Of a stretch of DNA of 64,000 nucleotides, positions 9,153 to 17,830 are shown piece by piece. The first letter of the stretch is position 1. The number at the start of each line of letters is the position of its first letter. The notes beneath the pieces were generated by a model. That model was not told the origin of the DNA, did no database searches, and saw only the letters and a program-made list of their open reading frames with translations. The stretch comes from Enterobacter huaxiensis. GTDB taxonomy: Bacteria; Pseudomonadota; Gammaproteobacteria; Enterobacterales; Enterobacteriaceae. The translations under genes and the position numbers were made by a program. The DNA is taken from assembly GCF_003594935.2 (NCBI RefSeq), contig NZ_CP043342.1:62001-126000 (forward strand). The letters run 5' to 3'.

Positions 9153-9737
9153 TTACAGATAGGAAATGGTGTAGGTAACGTTGGAACTTAATTCACCCAC
9201 GGTTGCTGCGGTAGCGTTAGTTTTATAGTAGTAAACGTCCAGCGTCAGCGTTTCTGAATCTGGTGCCGTTGCGGTACCCATGATATCGGTGGTGTACGCC
9301 TGGTTCAGCGCAATAGGTGCAGATGCGCCAGGTTCAACCAGCGCAAAACCTACGTTACGCGCAACGCTCGCGTCGCTTTCGTTAACGCTGTTGTTCAGGA
9401 GGTATTTTCCGTCGGTGGAAATATTATCCGCGCTGGAGAAATAAACCTTAAGCGGTGTACCCGTGGTTCCCGCCGCTGGCGAACAGCCGGAGAAGGTCAG
9501 TGCAATCGATTTTTTATTTTTGGTAATCAGGCCGACCGTTGTACCGGCATCTTTCACCGAGATCGGGGAGAGCGCAACGGTAAAGTCAGCGCTTTTACCA
9601 CCGTTGATGGTACAGGTGGTATCGGTAATTGCGCCGGTAAAGTTAATTACGCCACCGGCAGAATTGTCTGCAGCCATAGTACTGGTAGAGGCGACAGCAG
9701 CGGCCAGCACAGTAACGGTCATGATCGTCTTGAACAT
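9153..9737 (-). CDS. FC1 major pilin
   Basis: A 194-residue pilin with a signal peptide ending STMA. The N-terminal donor strand region (GGVINFTGAITDTTCTI) is followed by the classical pilin disulfide (Cys in DTTC and in FSGC) and a C-terminal beta-zipper ending YTISYL with the penultimate aromatic residue used for chaperone recognition. GGAG lies six bases before the ATG at 9737; the ATG at 9749 overlaps that SD and was rejected. It is the first gene of the FC1 operon, as expected for the subunit needed in greatest amount. The sequence does not obviously match type 1, type 3 or P pilins, so no symbol is given. Confidence 0.9.
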   Translation of the reverse strand: MFKTIMTVTVLAAAVASTSTMAADNSAGGVINFTGAITDTTCTINGGKSADFTVALSPISVKDAGTTVGLITKNKKSIALTFSGCSPAAGTTGTPLKVYFSSADNISTDGKYLLNNSVNESDASVARNVGFALVEPGASAPIALNQAYTTDIMGTATAPDSETLTLDVYYYKTNATAATVGELSSNVTYTISYL

Positions 9738-10111
9738 GATAAACTCCATAAAGATTTGTTTTATATAAAATGAATGTTATTCGGCCGCGCATCGCACTCT
9801 TGCCGGACAAAGCGCATTAAGATCCGCTTAAAACGCTTTGACGATATTATGTTGCATCAAAAATATACATAACAAAACATTATTCTGAAAAATTGCTAAT
9901 ATTAAGATTATAATCTGGATTGGAGTGTTTTTATAAGATCTTAACCTAAATGCCTTCGTTCGAAGATTTGAATTAATGATTTAATAATCGTTAATTAATG
10001 AAGTTTTCTAAATCCCCCCCTCAAATAATATTACTTGACTTGACCACACACTCTTTAGACTTATTATTGCCAGGGAAATACACAATTTTATAACAGTGGT
10101 GCAATAATAAT
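9738..10111. promoter_or_regulatory. Divergent control region between FC1 and the ToxR-like gene
   Basis: A 374-bp gap without a gene, very AT-rich from about 9840 to 10080. It must hold the promoters of FC1 (minus strand) and of the ToxR-like gene (plus strand). A palindromic G/C-rich patch (about 9783-9815) lies near the FC1 side. No phase-variation invertible repeats and no fim-type recombinase gene are seen, so FC1 is probably not switched by inversion. Confidence 0.45.
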
Positions 10112-10924
10112 ATGAAGTATCTCATTGATCTTGCTATGCTTTATGAGGTGGATACCGGTATGATCATGATTAATGGAGAAGAAGAGTCCTCCATTAAGTT
10201 ATCCAATCAGGCGGCACGTTTACTGTATGAACTTATCATCAATAATGGAAAGACACTCGACAGAGACGAGCTGATAAAGAAAGTATGGGAAGAGCGCGGC
10301 TTCTCAGGTTCTTCCGTTAGCCTTAATGTTGCCATAAGTGAAATCAGAAAGGCATTTCGTACCCTGGGGCGCGATCCTTTGCTGATTAAAACGATTCGCG
10401 GAAAAGGTTTCAGCCTTGCGGCGCATATTGAACACCACACGGTAAGGCCACCTGTCGTTCAATCTGTTACTGAATACCCGGCACCAGAAGAATCTGAACC
10501 GCTCATTCAGAAACGAGAACCCGACCCTCCTAACAGAATAAGGCTTTGGCCTTCCGCCTTTATTTCGTTCTGTGCTGTGTCTTTAACTGTCATGCTCGGC
10601 GTCGCTCTCTTTATGATTCATCACAAAGAGTCCTTTGCAGAGACGCTGAAAGAGTCTGATATTCATCTGCTCGGCAAAGTTGACCGGTGTACGGTATACC
10701 TTATCGATAAGAACATGTATCAGCCACGACAGTACTATTTTAACCGCGTAAAAGAGGTCATCGCCAGGCAGCAGATCGACTGCGAACATCAAGTTGCTGA
10801 TGTTTACTATTCAAACTTCACAAAATCGCAGATGGAAAATTATTTTCTGGCTATCTGTTACCAGCAGGACAGCGTTGATGATTATAAGAATTGCCTTTCT
10901 TACAGAAGCCTGACCGGGAGTTAA
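10112..10924 (+). CDS. ToxR/CadC-like membrane transcription regulator (YqeI-like)
   Basis: A 270-residue one-component membrane regulator. Residues about 25-105 form an OmpR/PhoB-type winged helix (SNQAARLLYELIINNG, DRDELIKKVW, SVSLNVAISEIRKAF, IKTIRGKGF). A Pro-rich linker follows, then one membrane span (about residues 147-168) and a roughly 100-residue periplasmic domain with four cysteines (RCTVYL, DCEHQ, AICYQ, NCLSY). This architecture matches ToxR, CadC and E. coli YqeI. It sits just upstream of the ecp-like operon in the position of a dedicated activator. A small membrane protein follows three bases later. The same pair recurs at 33.6-34.9 kb with the same cysteine spacing. The periplasmic stimulus is unknown. 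Confidence 0.85.
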   Translation: MKYLIDLAMLYEVDTGMIMINGEEESSIKLSNQAARLLYELIINNGKTLDRDELIKKVWEERGFSGSSVSLNVAISEIRKAFRTLGRDPLLIKTIRGKGFSLAAHIEHHTVRPPVVQSVTEYPAPEESEPLIQKREPDPPNRIRLWPSAFISFCAVSLTVMLGVALFMIHHKESFAETLKESDIHLLGKVDRCTVYLIDKNMYQPRQYYFNRVKEVIARQQIDCEHQVADVYYSNFTKSQMENYFLAICYQQDSVDDYKNCLSYRSLTGS

Positions 10925-10927
10925 AAT

Positions 10928-11413
10928 ATGTCGAGGACTAAGCTGAGTGTGTTATCGGGTGTAGTGCTGGTGGTGTCGGCGATCGCCCTGCTGCTGTTTT
11001 ATTTTATGAGAACGCAGGACGAGGGATTTGGCTGCCAGTCAGATACGGTTTCCTGGAAAACCTATTCAACGGGGGATTTAACCGATATGTCCTTAACGAC
11101 GCTGTTTCTGTTTAACAGCAAAGACGTCGTGACGGTTATCCATAAAGGCGTGCTCAGAAAAGAAGGGCAAAACTTTCTGATTGACAGAAATTACACCCTG
11201 ACGGTTGAAAAAGTCGACGGGAGTAATATTTACTATATTAAAGACAAAAAAATGAATAAATCTGAAGACGATGTTGCGCCTGACGGTATTGTAAATGAAA
11301 TGTTGCTGGATAATATTAATTTCTTCTATATTACCAGCATCAAGGAGCATGCGTGGCTAATTAAAGGTCTGGTGCTGCCCATAATGATGTGCGTATCTGT
11401 TCCGACGTCCTGA
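10928..11413 (+). CDS. Small membrane partner of the ToxR-like regulator (YqeJ/ToxS-like role)
   Basis: A 161-residue protein with an N-terminal membrane anchor (about residues 8-27, LSGVVLVVSAIALLLFYFM) and a periplasmic beta-rich domain. It has one cysteine just after the anchor (FGCQS) and another near the C-terminus (MMCVS). The gene begins three bases after the ToxR-like gene, so the two are translationally linked. By analogy with ToxR-ToxS, TcpP-TcpH and YqeI-YqeJ it probably stabilises or tunes the regulator; the analogy rests on arrangement, size and topology and not on clear sequence identity. Its counterpart at 34388-34867 shares the two-Cys layout. Confidence 0.65.
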   Translation: MSRTKLSVLSGVVLVVSAIALLLFYFMRTQDEGFGCQSDTVSWKTYSTGDLTDMSLTTLFLFNSKDVVTVIHKGVLRKEGQNFLIDRNYTLTVEKVDGSNIYYIKDKKMNKSEDDVAPDGIVNEMLLDNINFFYITSIKEHAWLIKGLVLPIMMCVSVPTS

Positions 11414-11494
11414 TATTTTTCGTCAATATAAGAATCGATGATTATCTATTTTCTGAAATTCAGGAAATTAATCCATTGTGTAACAATAAGATAC

Positions 11495-11522
11495 AAGGCG
11501 TTCATTTTTATATTCGCCTTTT
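11495..11522 (+). terminator. Weak rho-independent terminator after the ToxR-like pair
   Basis: AAGGCG and CGCCTT can pair across an A/T-rich 14-base loop, followed by a short T run. It would end the regulator transcript before the ecp-like operon. The long loop makes this a weak prediction. Confidence 0.35.
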
Positions 11523-11548
11523 AACCAAGGCGAGTGAATTATTCTGTA

Positions 11549-11578
11549 TTGCCTCACTATTTTTAGGCTGACTATACT
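11549..11578 (+). promoter_or_regulatory. Candidate sigma-70 promoter of the ecp-like operon
   Basis: TTGCCT (11549-11554) and TATACT (11573-11578) are separated by 18 bases, about 60 bases before the ecpA-like start. The predicted start of transcription (about 11585) falls at the foot of the hairpin at 11587-11605. Confidence 0.5.
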
Positions 11579-11586
11579 CCGCCTCG

Positions 11587-11605
11587 AAAAGGGGCACCCC
11601 TTTTT
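11587..11605 (+). other. 5'-UTR hairpin at the start of the ecp-like transcript
   Basis: AAAAGGGG-CA-CCCCTTTTT is a near-perfect palindrome followed by T residues. Given the predicted transcription start just before it, it would form the very 5' end of the ecpA-like mRNA. It could be a 5' stabilising hairpin, an early-termination site or the end of an upstream transcript; the sequence alone fits all three. Confidence 0.5.
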
Positions 11606-11639
11606 AAACATGTGGATTCTTTTTTGAAGGACTAATTAA

Positions 11640-12263
11640 ATGAACAAACTGAACGCTATCGTTCTGGGCTCACTGCTGTCTGTTTCTGCCCTGAGCGCTG
11701 TTAATGCTGCTGAAACAACTGCATCTGCAACCTGGCAGGCGTCTGCAACTAAGGACAGCGAATCTGACCTGGTTATCACCCCGACGCGTGCGCTGAACTT
11801 TGTATACAGCGCAAATACAAAAGCATTCAACACCGACACCGGCCTGTTTGATGTGGCTATTCGTGGCGATCACTCTACAGCAACGACCTTTAAGCTCGAA
11901 GCGATCCTTGACGATTCCAACAACACCCTGTTCAGCGTCGGCGGTGAATCAACCAAGCTGAAAGTGGGCGCGCGCTGGGGCGGCAACGACCTGGGCTCCG
12001 TGGGCGGTACTGTAGGTGCGAAATCTACCGCGTGGACCACGCTGGTTGACTCTGCGTCTAACACCGGCGTCTCTTCTGGCCTGTGGAACCTGACCACCAG
12101 CGCTGGCGCTGTGGCAGATACCGAAATTACTGGCCAGGACAAGTTCGTGTTCTACGTTGATTCCGCTCAGGACAACGCAGGTGCCGCGAAAGAGTTCAAA
12201 GACCTGACCAACAGCCTGTGGGAAGGTACCGTGTCCGTTGCGTTCCGCGCAACCTGGGGCTAA
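11640..12263 (+). CDS. ecpA: EcpA-like major pilin (E. coli common pilus / Mat family)
   Basis: A 207-residue pilin with a signal peptide ending AVNA. The mature N-terminus (ASATWQASATKDSESDLVITP ... FNTDTGLFDVAIRGD) is strongly reminiscent of EcpA (MatB) of E. coli, and the C-terminus (WEGTVSVAFRATWG) matches the EcpA ending. It lacks the Cys pair of classical pilins, as expected for the alpha (CS1/ECP) class. It is the first gene of a five-gene ecpABCDE-like operon; GAAGGA lies eight bases before the ATG. ECP subunits polymerise into thin adhesive fibres used in biofilm and host or plant contact. E. coli uses a LuxR-type EcpR upstream; here a ToxR-like pair occupies that place. Confidence 0.85.
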   Translation: MNKLNAIVLGSLLSVSALSAVNAAETTASATWQASATKDSESDLVITPTRALNFVYSANTKAFNTDTGLFDVAIRGDHSTATTFKLEAILDDSNNTLFSVGGESTKLKVGARWGGNDLGSVGGTVGAKSTAWTTLVDSASNTGVSSGLWNLTTSAGAVADTEITGQDKFVFYVDSAQDNAGAAKEFKDLTNSLWEGTVSVAFRATWG

Positions 12264-12308
12264 GGCCTGACAGATCCAGGGGCGCAAGCCCCTGTTTAGG
12301 GAAATATC

Positions 12309-12986
12309 ATGTTAAGCCTAAAACCCGCCTTCTTATTCTTATTGTTCGTCTCTTCCTCCGCGCTGGCCATCAATGTGGGAAAAGTCACCACCATCATTCC
12401 TGCAAATGCAGACACCACCGCCAAGGAAATTAAAAACGAAGCCGATTCCGTGCGCATCGTGTCCATTAGCGCCCAGCGTATCAGCAGCCCGATGGACGAA
12501 GGGATCGTGATTAATCCGGAGAAAGTGGATGAGCTGCTGCTGACGCCCACGCGCATGGTGATGCCCGCCGGCACCAGCAATATCGTCAAATTTTACTATC
12601 ACGGCAATGCCGATAACAAAGAGCGTTACTACCGCATCACCTTCGTCGACGAAGGGGTGAGCGAAGACCTGGACAATGGTTCTCAAAAGAACGGTAAAGG
12701 GATGACGCGCGCAGTGGTGAGCACCATTCTGGTGGTCCAGCCGCGGGAGAAAAAAATCGATTTCGTCTACGTGGCGGGAAAGATGACCAATAAAGGCAAC
12801 ACCTCGTTTCGCGTCAACGCGACAGGGACGTGCCTGAAACCGAACCCGGAATCACCTTCTACGCCCTGCACCAAAAACTTCTATCTGATGCCCGGTACCT
12901 CGCGCGCTATCGACGATATCAACGTGACGGACAACCATTTTCATCTCGGAATTTGGGACCAGAAACAGTTCATTCCTGTTAAGTAA
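12309..12986 (+). CDS. ecpB: EcpB-like alpha-class pilus chaperone
   Basis: A 225-residue periplasmic chaperone with signal peptide ending ALA. It has the alpha-class (CS1/ECP) chaperone pattern: PTRMVMPAGTSNIVKFYYHGNADNKERYYRITF and ILVVQPREKKIDF (key residues quoted only), with no RIKxFYRP block of PapD-type chaperones. Length is close to EcpB. It starts 45 bases after the pilin gene and is followed after six bases by the usher. It should protect and deliver EcpA-like subunits. A second alpha-class chaperone (EcpE-like) closes the operon, as in E. coli. Confidence 0.85.
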   Translation: MLSLKPAFLFLLFVSSSALAINVGKVTTIIPANADTTAKEIKNEADSVRIVSISAQRISSPMDEGIVINPEKVDELLLTPTRMVMPAGTSNIVKFYYHGNADNKERYYRITFVDEGVSEDLDNGSQKNGKGMTRAVVSTILVVQPREKKIDFVYVAGKMTNKGNTSFRVNATGTCLKPNPESPSTPCTKNFYLMPGTSRAIDDINVTDNHFHLGIWDQKQFIPVK

Positions 12987-12992
12987 GGATGC

Positions 12993-15587
12993 ATGGTGAA
13001 AAATAAATTAGTGTTGCCGGTGATGATGGCTTGCGCATCCGGCATGCTGCCCGCGTTTGCGTATGCAGCCTCAAGCTCCGTAGTTATCGCTAATTACCGT
13101 TTTCCCGACTCGCTTTATGGACTGCTGGAGCAGGGGATCAAAATTCCCGTCTATCTGGTGAATACGCGTCCACATTCGGCACAGCAAGGGAATCGCGAGG
13201 GCACGGCGAGCGAATATGTTCGTATCGGTGACGTGACGCTCTTTGCGAAGGACCTCAAGCTGGGGCTGAGGGATGTTCAGGTGCAGGAGTCCGATAACGG
13301 CGTTCGCCTGTCGAAAGAGATGCGCGCGCTGCTGCAGAGCATTAACGATAAGCAGTTTAACGACCAGATGCGCATCCCGGTGAGCGCCGGTTCGGCATTC
13401 GAGCTGGATCAGAAGAAGATGCGCCTGCTGCTGAATTTATCCCAAAGCGACTATGGGGTGAATATCCGCCCGCGCGAGGTGGATATCGATGCGCCTGAAA
13501 GCGATGACCTGAGCGGCACATTCTCCTATAACCTCGGCGCGTACCATACCGAAAGCGGCTACGGCGACAGCTGGTCATCCGGCTACCTCAACGCGAAGAG
13601 CTGGGTGTCGATGGGGGTCGATCACCTGCTGATCGACGGCTCCGGCTATGTGAACGAAAACAGCAGCGATACCCAGATGAACGCCGCAATGTGGGAGCGC
13701 GACTATCAGGGGATGCGCTACGCCGCAGGCATGCTTAACGGCTGGGCGATGCAGTCTTTAGCCAGCGTCAGCGGCATTGCCGGTGGTGAAGTGTACGGCG
13801 TGTCGATGGGCAACCAGGCGAACTCGCGCAAGCGCGACAACACGCTTTCACTGACCCCCGTGGTGGTCTACTTCCCGACGGCGGGCGAGGCGCGTATTCG
13901 CCGCGACGGCCAGCTTATTGGCATTCAGCGCTTTGACGTCGGCAACCACGAAATTGACACCAGCAATCTGCCTTACGGGATCTACAGCGTTGAGGTTGAA
14001 GTGGTCAGCGGCAGCCGCACCGTGTCGCGCAGCATGTACACCGTCAATAAACCGTTCTCCAACAACGTGTCGGAAACGCTGCGCTGGCAGACGTGGGGCG
14101 GGATTTACAGCCGCGATAAGTCCGTCGTGAATTATAAAAAATACGCGAAGCGCAAAAACGAGCAGGACAACACGTACTACTACGATTACGACACCAAACA
14201 TAAAGACACCATGTCGCTGGTGGGGGCCTCGTTCAGCAAGCGCAGCGGGATGGTCGACTGGAACGCATCGACCTACATGATGCGGGAGCACATCGTCAGC
14301 GAGCTGTGGGCCTCCCTGAATCTGACGGACTTTTTCTCGGTCAATTCCCAGACCATGGCCGCCTCTGACGGGACGTACCGCGCCAACTATGGTGCGAATC
14401 TTAGCCTGCCGTGGCAGATAGGTTCGGTCTGGTACTCGCACGAGCAGCTCTCCAGCGGCAAGTTTCTGGACATCTATGAGAGCAAGGGCAACACCTGGGG
14501 GGCGTCATTTAGCCTGCCGTCTTTCGGCCTGCCCTCTGCGGGCAACCTGAGCCTGATGCGCCAGGAAGACGAAATGTACCGCTACAAGCGCTACCAGATG
14601 GACTACTCCCAGGGGCTCTACGCCGGTCGCTACGGTACCGCGCGCCTGCGCGTCGGAATGTCGCGCAATAAATACGATGGCTATTACGAAGAGAAAGATC
14701 GCTACGTGATGCTCGACTTCTCCATTCCGCTGGGCAACACCGTTTCGGTAGGGGTTTCTCACAACCGCGATACCGGCACGGCGCTGAACGTCAGCGCCAG
14801 CCGCCAGTTTGACGGCGACTACCTGAAGTCGGCCACGGCCAACGTCTCGAAAGCCTTTAACAGCACCTACGACCGCAGCGTCAGCGGCGGGGGCAGCGTG
14901 AACTTCGATACGCCGTGGAACAGCAACATCCTCAGCGTGCAGAGCGGCATGAGCAAAGGCTGGAACTCCACGCTGACCAGCGACGGCAGTGTGGGCTGGT
15001 CCAAAGAGGCCATCGCCGCCGGCAAAGGTACCGACAGCGCGGGGGTGATTGTTAGCACCGGCCTTAAATCTGACGAGGCGCTCACGCTGAAGCTCAACGG
15101 CCGCGCGGAGCGCATTAAAGGGGATAAAACCTGGCTGTCCCTGCCGGCATACCAGGCCTATGACCTGGAGGTGATGAACAGCGAAACCGGCACGGAAAGC
15201 TATGAGATTGGTGCGAACGCGCGTCGCCATATCACCGTCTACCCGGGCAATACCGTGGTGATGAAGCCGCAGGTGAAGAAAATCGTCACCCTGTTTGGCC
15301 GTCTGGTTGATGCAAACGGCGCCCCGATCGGCGCCACGCAGATCAAAAACCACGTTGGGCTGACCCGAACGGAAAACGACGGTCGCTTCGTGATTGATGT
15401 GGATAAAAACAATCCGATTCTGAGCATTGCCACCCCGGATGACAGCGTCTGCGAGGTACGTCTGGATATCGAGTCCAACCGCGGTGCGCTGTGGCTGGGG
15501 GACATCTCCTGCAATAAGGGCGATTACGTCTGGCAGGAAGCAAAAGGAACACTGGAACGTGATGATGAAAAAGATATTCGCTCTTAA
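12993..15587 (+). CDS. ecpC: EcpC-like outer-membrane usher
   Basis: An 864-residue alpha-class usher, close to the roughly 841 residues of EcpC. It has a signal peptide (about 25 residues), an N-terminal domain (YRFPDSLYGLLEQGIKIPVYL), a large beta-barrel with the plug segment (TPVVVYFPTAGEARIRRDGQLIG, key part PTAGEARIRRDGQ) and a C-terminal carboxypeptidase-regulatory-like Ig domain (VTLFGRLVDANGAPIG) with a Cys pair (SVCEVR, ISCNKG). These are features of CfaC/EcpC-type rather than FimD-type ushers. The gene overlaps the next one by 26 bases, indicating coupled translation. Confidence 0.88.
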   Translation: MVKNKLVLPVMMACASGMLPAFAYAASSSVVIANYRFPDSLYGLLEQGIKIPVYLVNTRPHSAQQGNREGTASEYVRIGDVTLFAKDLKLGLRDVQVQESDNGVRLSKEMRALLQSINDKQFNDQMRIPVSAGSAFELDQKKMRLLLNLSQSDYGVNIRPREVDIDAPESDDLSGTFSYNLGAYHTESGYGDSWSSGYLNAKSWVSMGVDHLLIDGSGYVNENSSDTQMNAAMWERDYQGMRYAAGMLNGWAMQSLASVSGIAGGEVYGVSMGNQANSRKRDNTLSLTPVVVYFPTAGEARIRRDGQLIGIQRFDVGNHEIDTSNLPYGIYSVEVEVVSGSRTVSRSMYTVNKPFSNNVSETLRWQTWGGIYSRDKSVVNYKKYAKRKNEQDNTYYYDYDTKHKDTMSLVGASFSKRSGMVDWNASTYMMREHIVSELWASLNLTDFFSVNSQTMAASDGTYRANYGANLSLPWQIGSVWYSHEQLSSGKFLDIYESKGNTWGASFSLPSFGLPSAGNLSLMRQEDEMYRYKRYQMDYSQGLYAGRYGTARLRVGMSRNKYDGYYEEKDRYVMLDFSIPLGNTVSVGVSHNRDTGTALNVSASRQFDGDYLKSATANVSKAFNSTYDRSVSGGGSVNFDTPWNSNILSVQSGMSKGWNSTLTSDGSVGWSKEAIAAGKGTDSAGVIVSTGLKSDEALTLKLNGRAERIKGDKTWLSLPAYQAYDLEVMNSETGTESYEIGANARRHITVYPGNTVVMKPQVKKIVTLFGRLVDANGAPIGATQIKNHVGLTRTENDGRFVIDVDKNNPILSIATPDDSVCEVRLDIESNRGALWLGDISCNKGDYVWQEAKGTLERDDEKDIRS

Positions 15588-17163
15588 CCTGCTGTTGATG
15601 AGTGCGGCTGCCCAGGCGCAGCAGCTGCCCTATTTCGCCATTAATAATCCCGACAATAACGGTACGGGGAATTCCGCGGCGCTATTTAGCCTGAACAGCA
15701 CCTCCACCTCGTTTTTACACGGCTCGCGCGAGTGGCCGACGCTGAGTGCAAAAACCAACAACGGGGTGGCTACCTATATCCCGGACAACAGCTACAGCGG
15801 CCCGGCGGGAAGCGCGCTGACGATAAACTTTGCCGTAACGGGATCCAGCGCTTCGCCGTTCTTTAAAGGTACGGCGTGTTCAGCATCCTGCGGCAACACG
15901 GGATATACCCCGACGACCAGCTATACCGACACGTCGATGGTGGTGAAGCCTCCGGTGATGGAGCCCGGCACGTCATACGGCCGCTGGGTGCTGAGCGACC
16001 CGTTCTTCAACTATTTGCTCAACGCCGCGCCGGGTGATGAGGTGACTATCACCTCCACGCCGCAAACCAGCTCCATTAACAAGGTGACCACGACGAATAC
16101 GCTCCACAAGGTGGGGACGCTGACGATGACCAACTCCCGGGCGCTTAACCTGGGGATTGATCCGATCAGCGGCGAGGTGACGATTGTCGACGGATCGACG
16201 GGGGCCACCTGCACCAAATACACCCGCAATACGGTGTCTGGGGTACTATGTGACCTGCTCGAATACACGTTTATCGGTGAGGACATTTCCGGCTACAGCG
16301 GGGGGCTGGCGCTCACCTCTTCCCGGATTAACAGCGTTCTGCAATCGCACATGAGCGGTGGCACCGGCCTCGCCGCCGAGCTGACCTTCGATGAAAGCAC
16401 CTGGTACAGCATCTCCGGCGGTATCCTGAGCGATACGCGCGTCCTGGCGAACACGTTCCTCGCGGCACCGCAGAAAAATGGCGGTAAAGCCTACCTTAAA
16501 ATATTCCTGCCTAAAGCGTTAATCCTGAGCGTGGCGCAGTCGGGAGACGGCAGCAGCATTGGCAATATTGTCAGCCTGTGCCTGACGCCGGGCAACAGCT
16601 CGCTGGCGGCGGACTTCTGCTTCCAGCCGGGCGGCGGGCTGGTGATTAACCCCATCCAGCCGGGTCTGGCGATCGTGCCTGACAGTCCGGATTACACCCT
16701 GGACCCTAACGGTCTGGGCGGTTCCGGGAAAGGCGCCATTGGCGGAGCGCCAATTGAGATCCCCTATACCATTACCTACAGCGGAGCAGAAAAAGATGCG
16801 GCGATAGCGGTCACGGTGAAGGTGACCGGACCCACGCAAAGCCTGAACGGCGTCGACTACTGCGCCTTTAGCGGCAACGGCTTTACGGTGCCCATTCCGG
16901 GCAACGTGCTGGTGGGGAAAAGCCAGACGCTGATGGCGCACAACTGTAAAGGCGAAGTGCTCCAGGTACCGGCTCCGGCGACCCATGCGGAAGAGTGGAA
17001 CAAAATCAGCTCTGGCGTGACGGATATGTGGCTGTGGCAAACGCCGCTGGTCTTGCAATTTGTTATGGATAACCCGGTGTCGAAAACAACCTATGACGGG
17101 AATAGCTGGTTTGGTGAAGTAACCGCTCAGGGGAAAATAGACGTCAGCGCATCCTGGAATTAA
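15562..17163 (+). CDS. ecpD: EcpD-like polymerisable tip adhesin
   Basis: A 533-residue exported protein, close to the 547 residues of EcpD. Signal peptide MMKKIFALNLLLMSAAAQAQ. It has a large N-terminal domain (to about residue 300) and a C-terminal part with several cysteines and a final SASWN strand. EcpD forms the tip and can itself polymerise in E. coli; the same role is inferred. The start at the tandem ATGATG (15562/15565) was chosen because it gives a clean signal peptide and overlaps the usher end by 26 bases. A much longer in-frame extension upstream lacks a signal peptide and lies wholly within the usher gene. Confidence 0.82.
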   Translation: MMKKIFALNLLLMSAAAQAQQLPYFAINNPDNNGTGNSAALFSLNSTSTSFLHGSREWPTLSAKTNNGVATYIPDNSYSGPAGSALTINFAVTGSSASPFFKGTACSASCGNTGYTPTTSYTDTSMVVKPPVMEPGTSYGRWVLSDPFFNYLLNAAPGDEVTITSTPQTSSINKVTTTNTLHKVGTLTMTNSRALNLGIDPISGEVTIVDGSTGATCTKYTRNTVSGVLCDLLEYTFIGEDISGYSGGLALTSSRINSVLQSHMSGGTGLAAELTFDESTWYSISGGILSDTRVLANTFLAAPQKNGGKAYLKIFLPKALILSVAQSGDGSSIGNIVSLCLTPGNSSLAADFCFQPGGGLVINPIQPGLAIVPDSPDYTLDPNGLGGSGKGAIGGAPIEIPYTITYSGAEKDAAIAVTVKVTGPTQSLNGVDYCAFSGNGFTVPIPGNVLVGKSQTLMAHNCKGEVLQVPAPATHAEEWNKISSGVTDMWLWQTPLVLQFVMDNPVSKTTYDGNSWFGEVTAQGKIDVSASWN

Positions 17164-17169
17164 ACGAAT

Positions 17170-17823
17170 ATGACTGGAAAAATCCTGGCTATTTTTGCAA
17201 TAAATTGCTTCATTTCATTCGGAGCAAATGCTTTAATTATCGAAAGTCTGAATATTGATTTTTTGCCAGAAAAAGAAGTGGTTTTTCAGCCTATAAAGAA
17301 CGATACCGGTGAAAGTCAGAATTATACAGTTTCGCTTATTCAGGTAGACGTTCCTAAAGAAAAGGGCAAAGAGACTGAAATAAAAGATGGCGAGATTATG
17401 TTTTCGCCTAAACAATTAACGCTGGGGAGCGGTGAACGCGCCGGGTTTAAATTTTACTATTCCGGCCCTCACGACAGCAAAGAGCGTTACTATCGCGTCA
17501 AATTCACCGAGACGCCGCTCCAGGCAAAGGTTGTCATGCGTAAAGGCCAGCGCATCCAGTCGGATGTGGTGGTCTCGCTTGAGGCGATTTTGATTGTCCG
17601 TCCCTGGACACGACATTTTGATTATGCGTTTAGCAACGGAGTGGTAAGTAACACCGGGAATACCTATTTCAAATATGTATCCTCGGCCGGGTGCGGTACG
17701 CAATACAACGATTCAAAATATATTCCACCCGGACAACGGCTGGAAATTGATAATGCCGGACAGGCCGCAAGGCGAATGATTGTTTATGGAAATAAAATCA
17801 TTCCGCTTAGCACCTGCTCTTAG
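17170..17823 (+). CDS. ecpE: EcpE-like alpha-class pilus chaperone
   Basis: A 217-residue second chaperone of the operon, with an N-terminal signal peptide ending GANA. Pattern shared with the EcpB-like protein: GSGERAGFKFYYSGPHDSKERYYRVKF and AILIVRPW. It starts six bases after the adhesin stop. The first 200 bases are distinctly AT-rich compared with the rest of the operon. EcpE in E. coli is a chaperone for the tip subunit; the same role is likely. The gene is followed 73 bases later by the double-glycine peptide genes. Confidence 0.82.
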   Translation: MTGKILAIFAINCFISFGANALIIESLNIDFLPEKEVVFQPIKNDTGESQNYTVSLIQVDVPKEKGKETEIKDGEIMFSPKQLTLGSGERAGFKFYYSGPHDSKERYYRVKFTETPLQAKVVMRKGQRIQSDVVVSLEAILIVRPWTRHFDYAFSNGVVSNTGNTYFKYVSSAGCGTQYNDSKYIPPGQRLEIDNAGQAARRMIVYGNKIIPLSTCS

Positions 17824-17830
17824 CAACCGC

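Noticed and set aside
9738..10111. Invertible phase-variation promoter upstream of FC1
   Set aside because: No pair of inverted repeats of suitable size and no fimB/fimE-type recombinase in the window.
15427..15561. 45-residue N-terminal extension of the EcpD-like adhesin
   Set aside because: Lies inside the usher gene, gives no signal peptide, and the tandem ATGs at 15562/15565 start a standard one.
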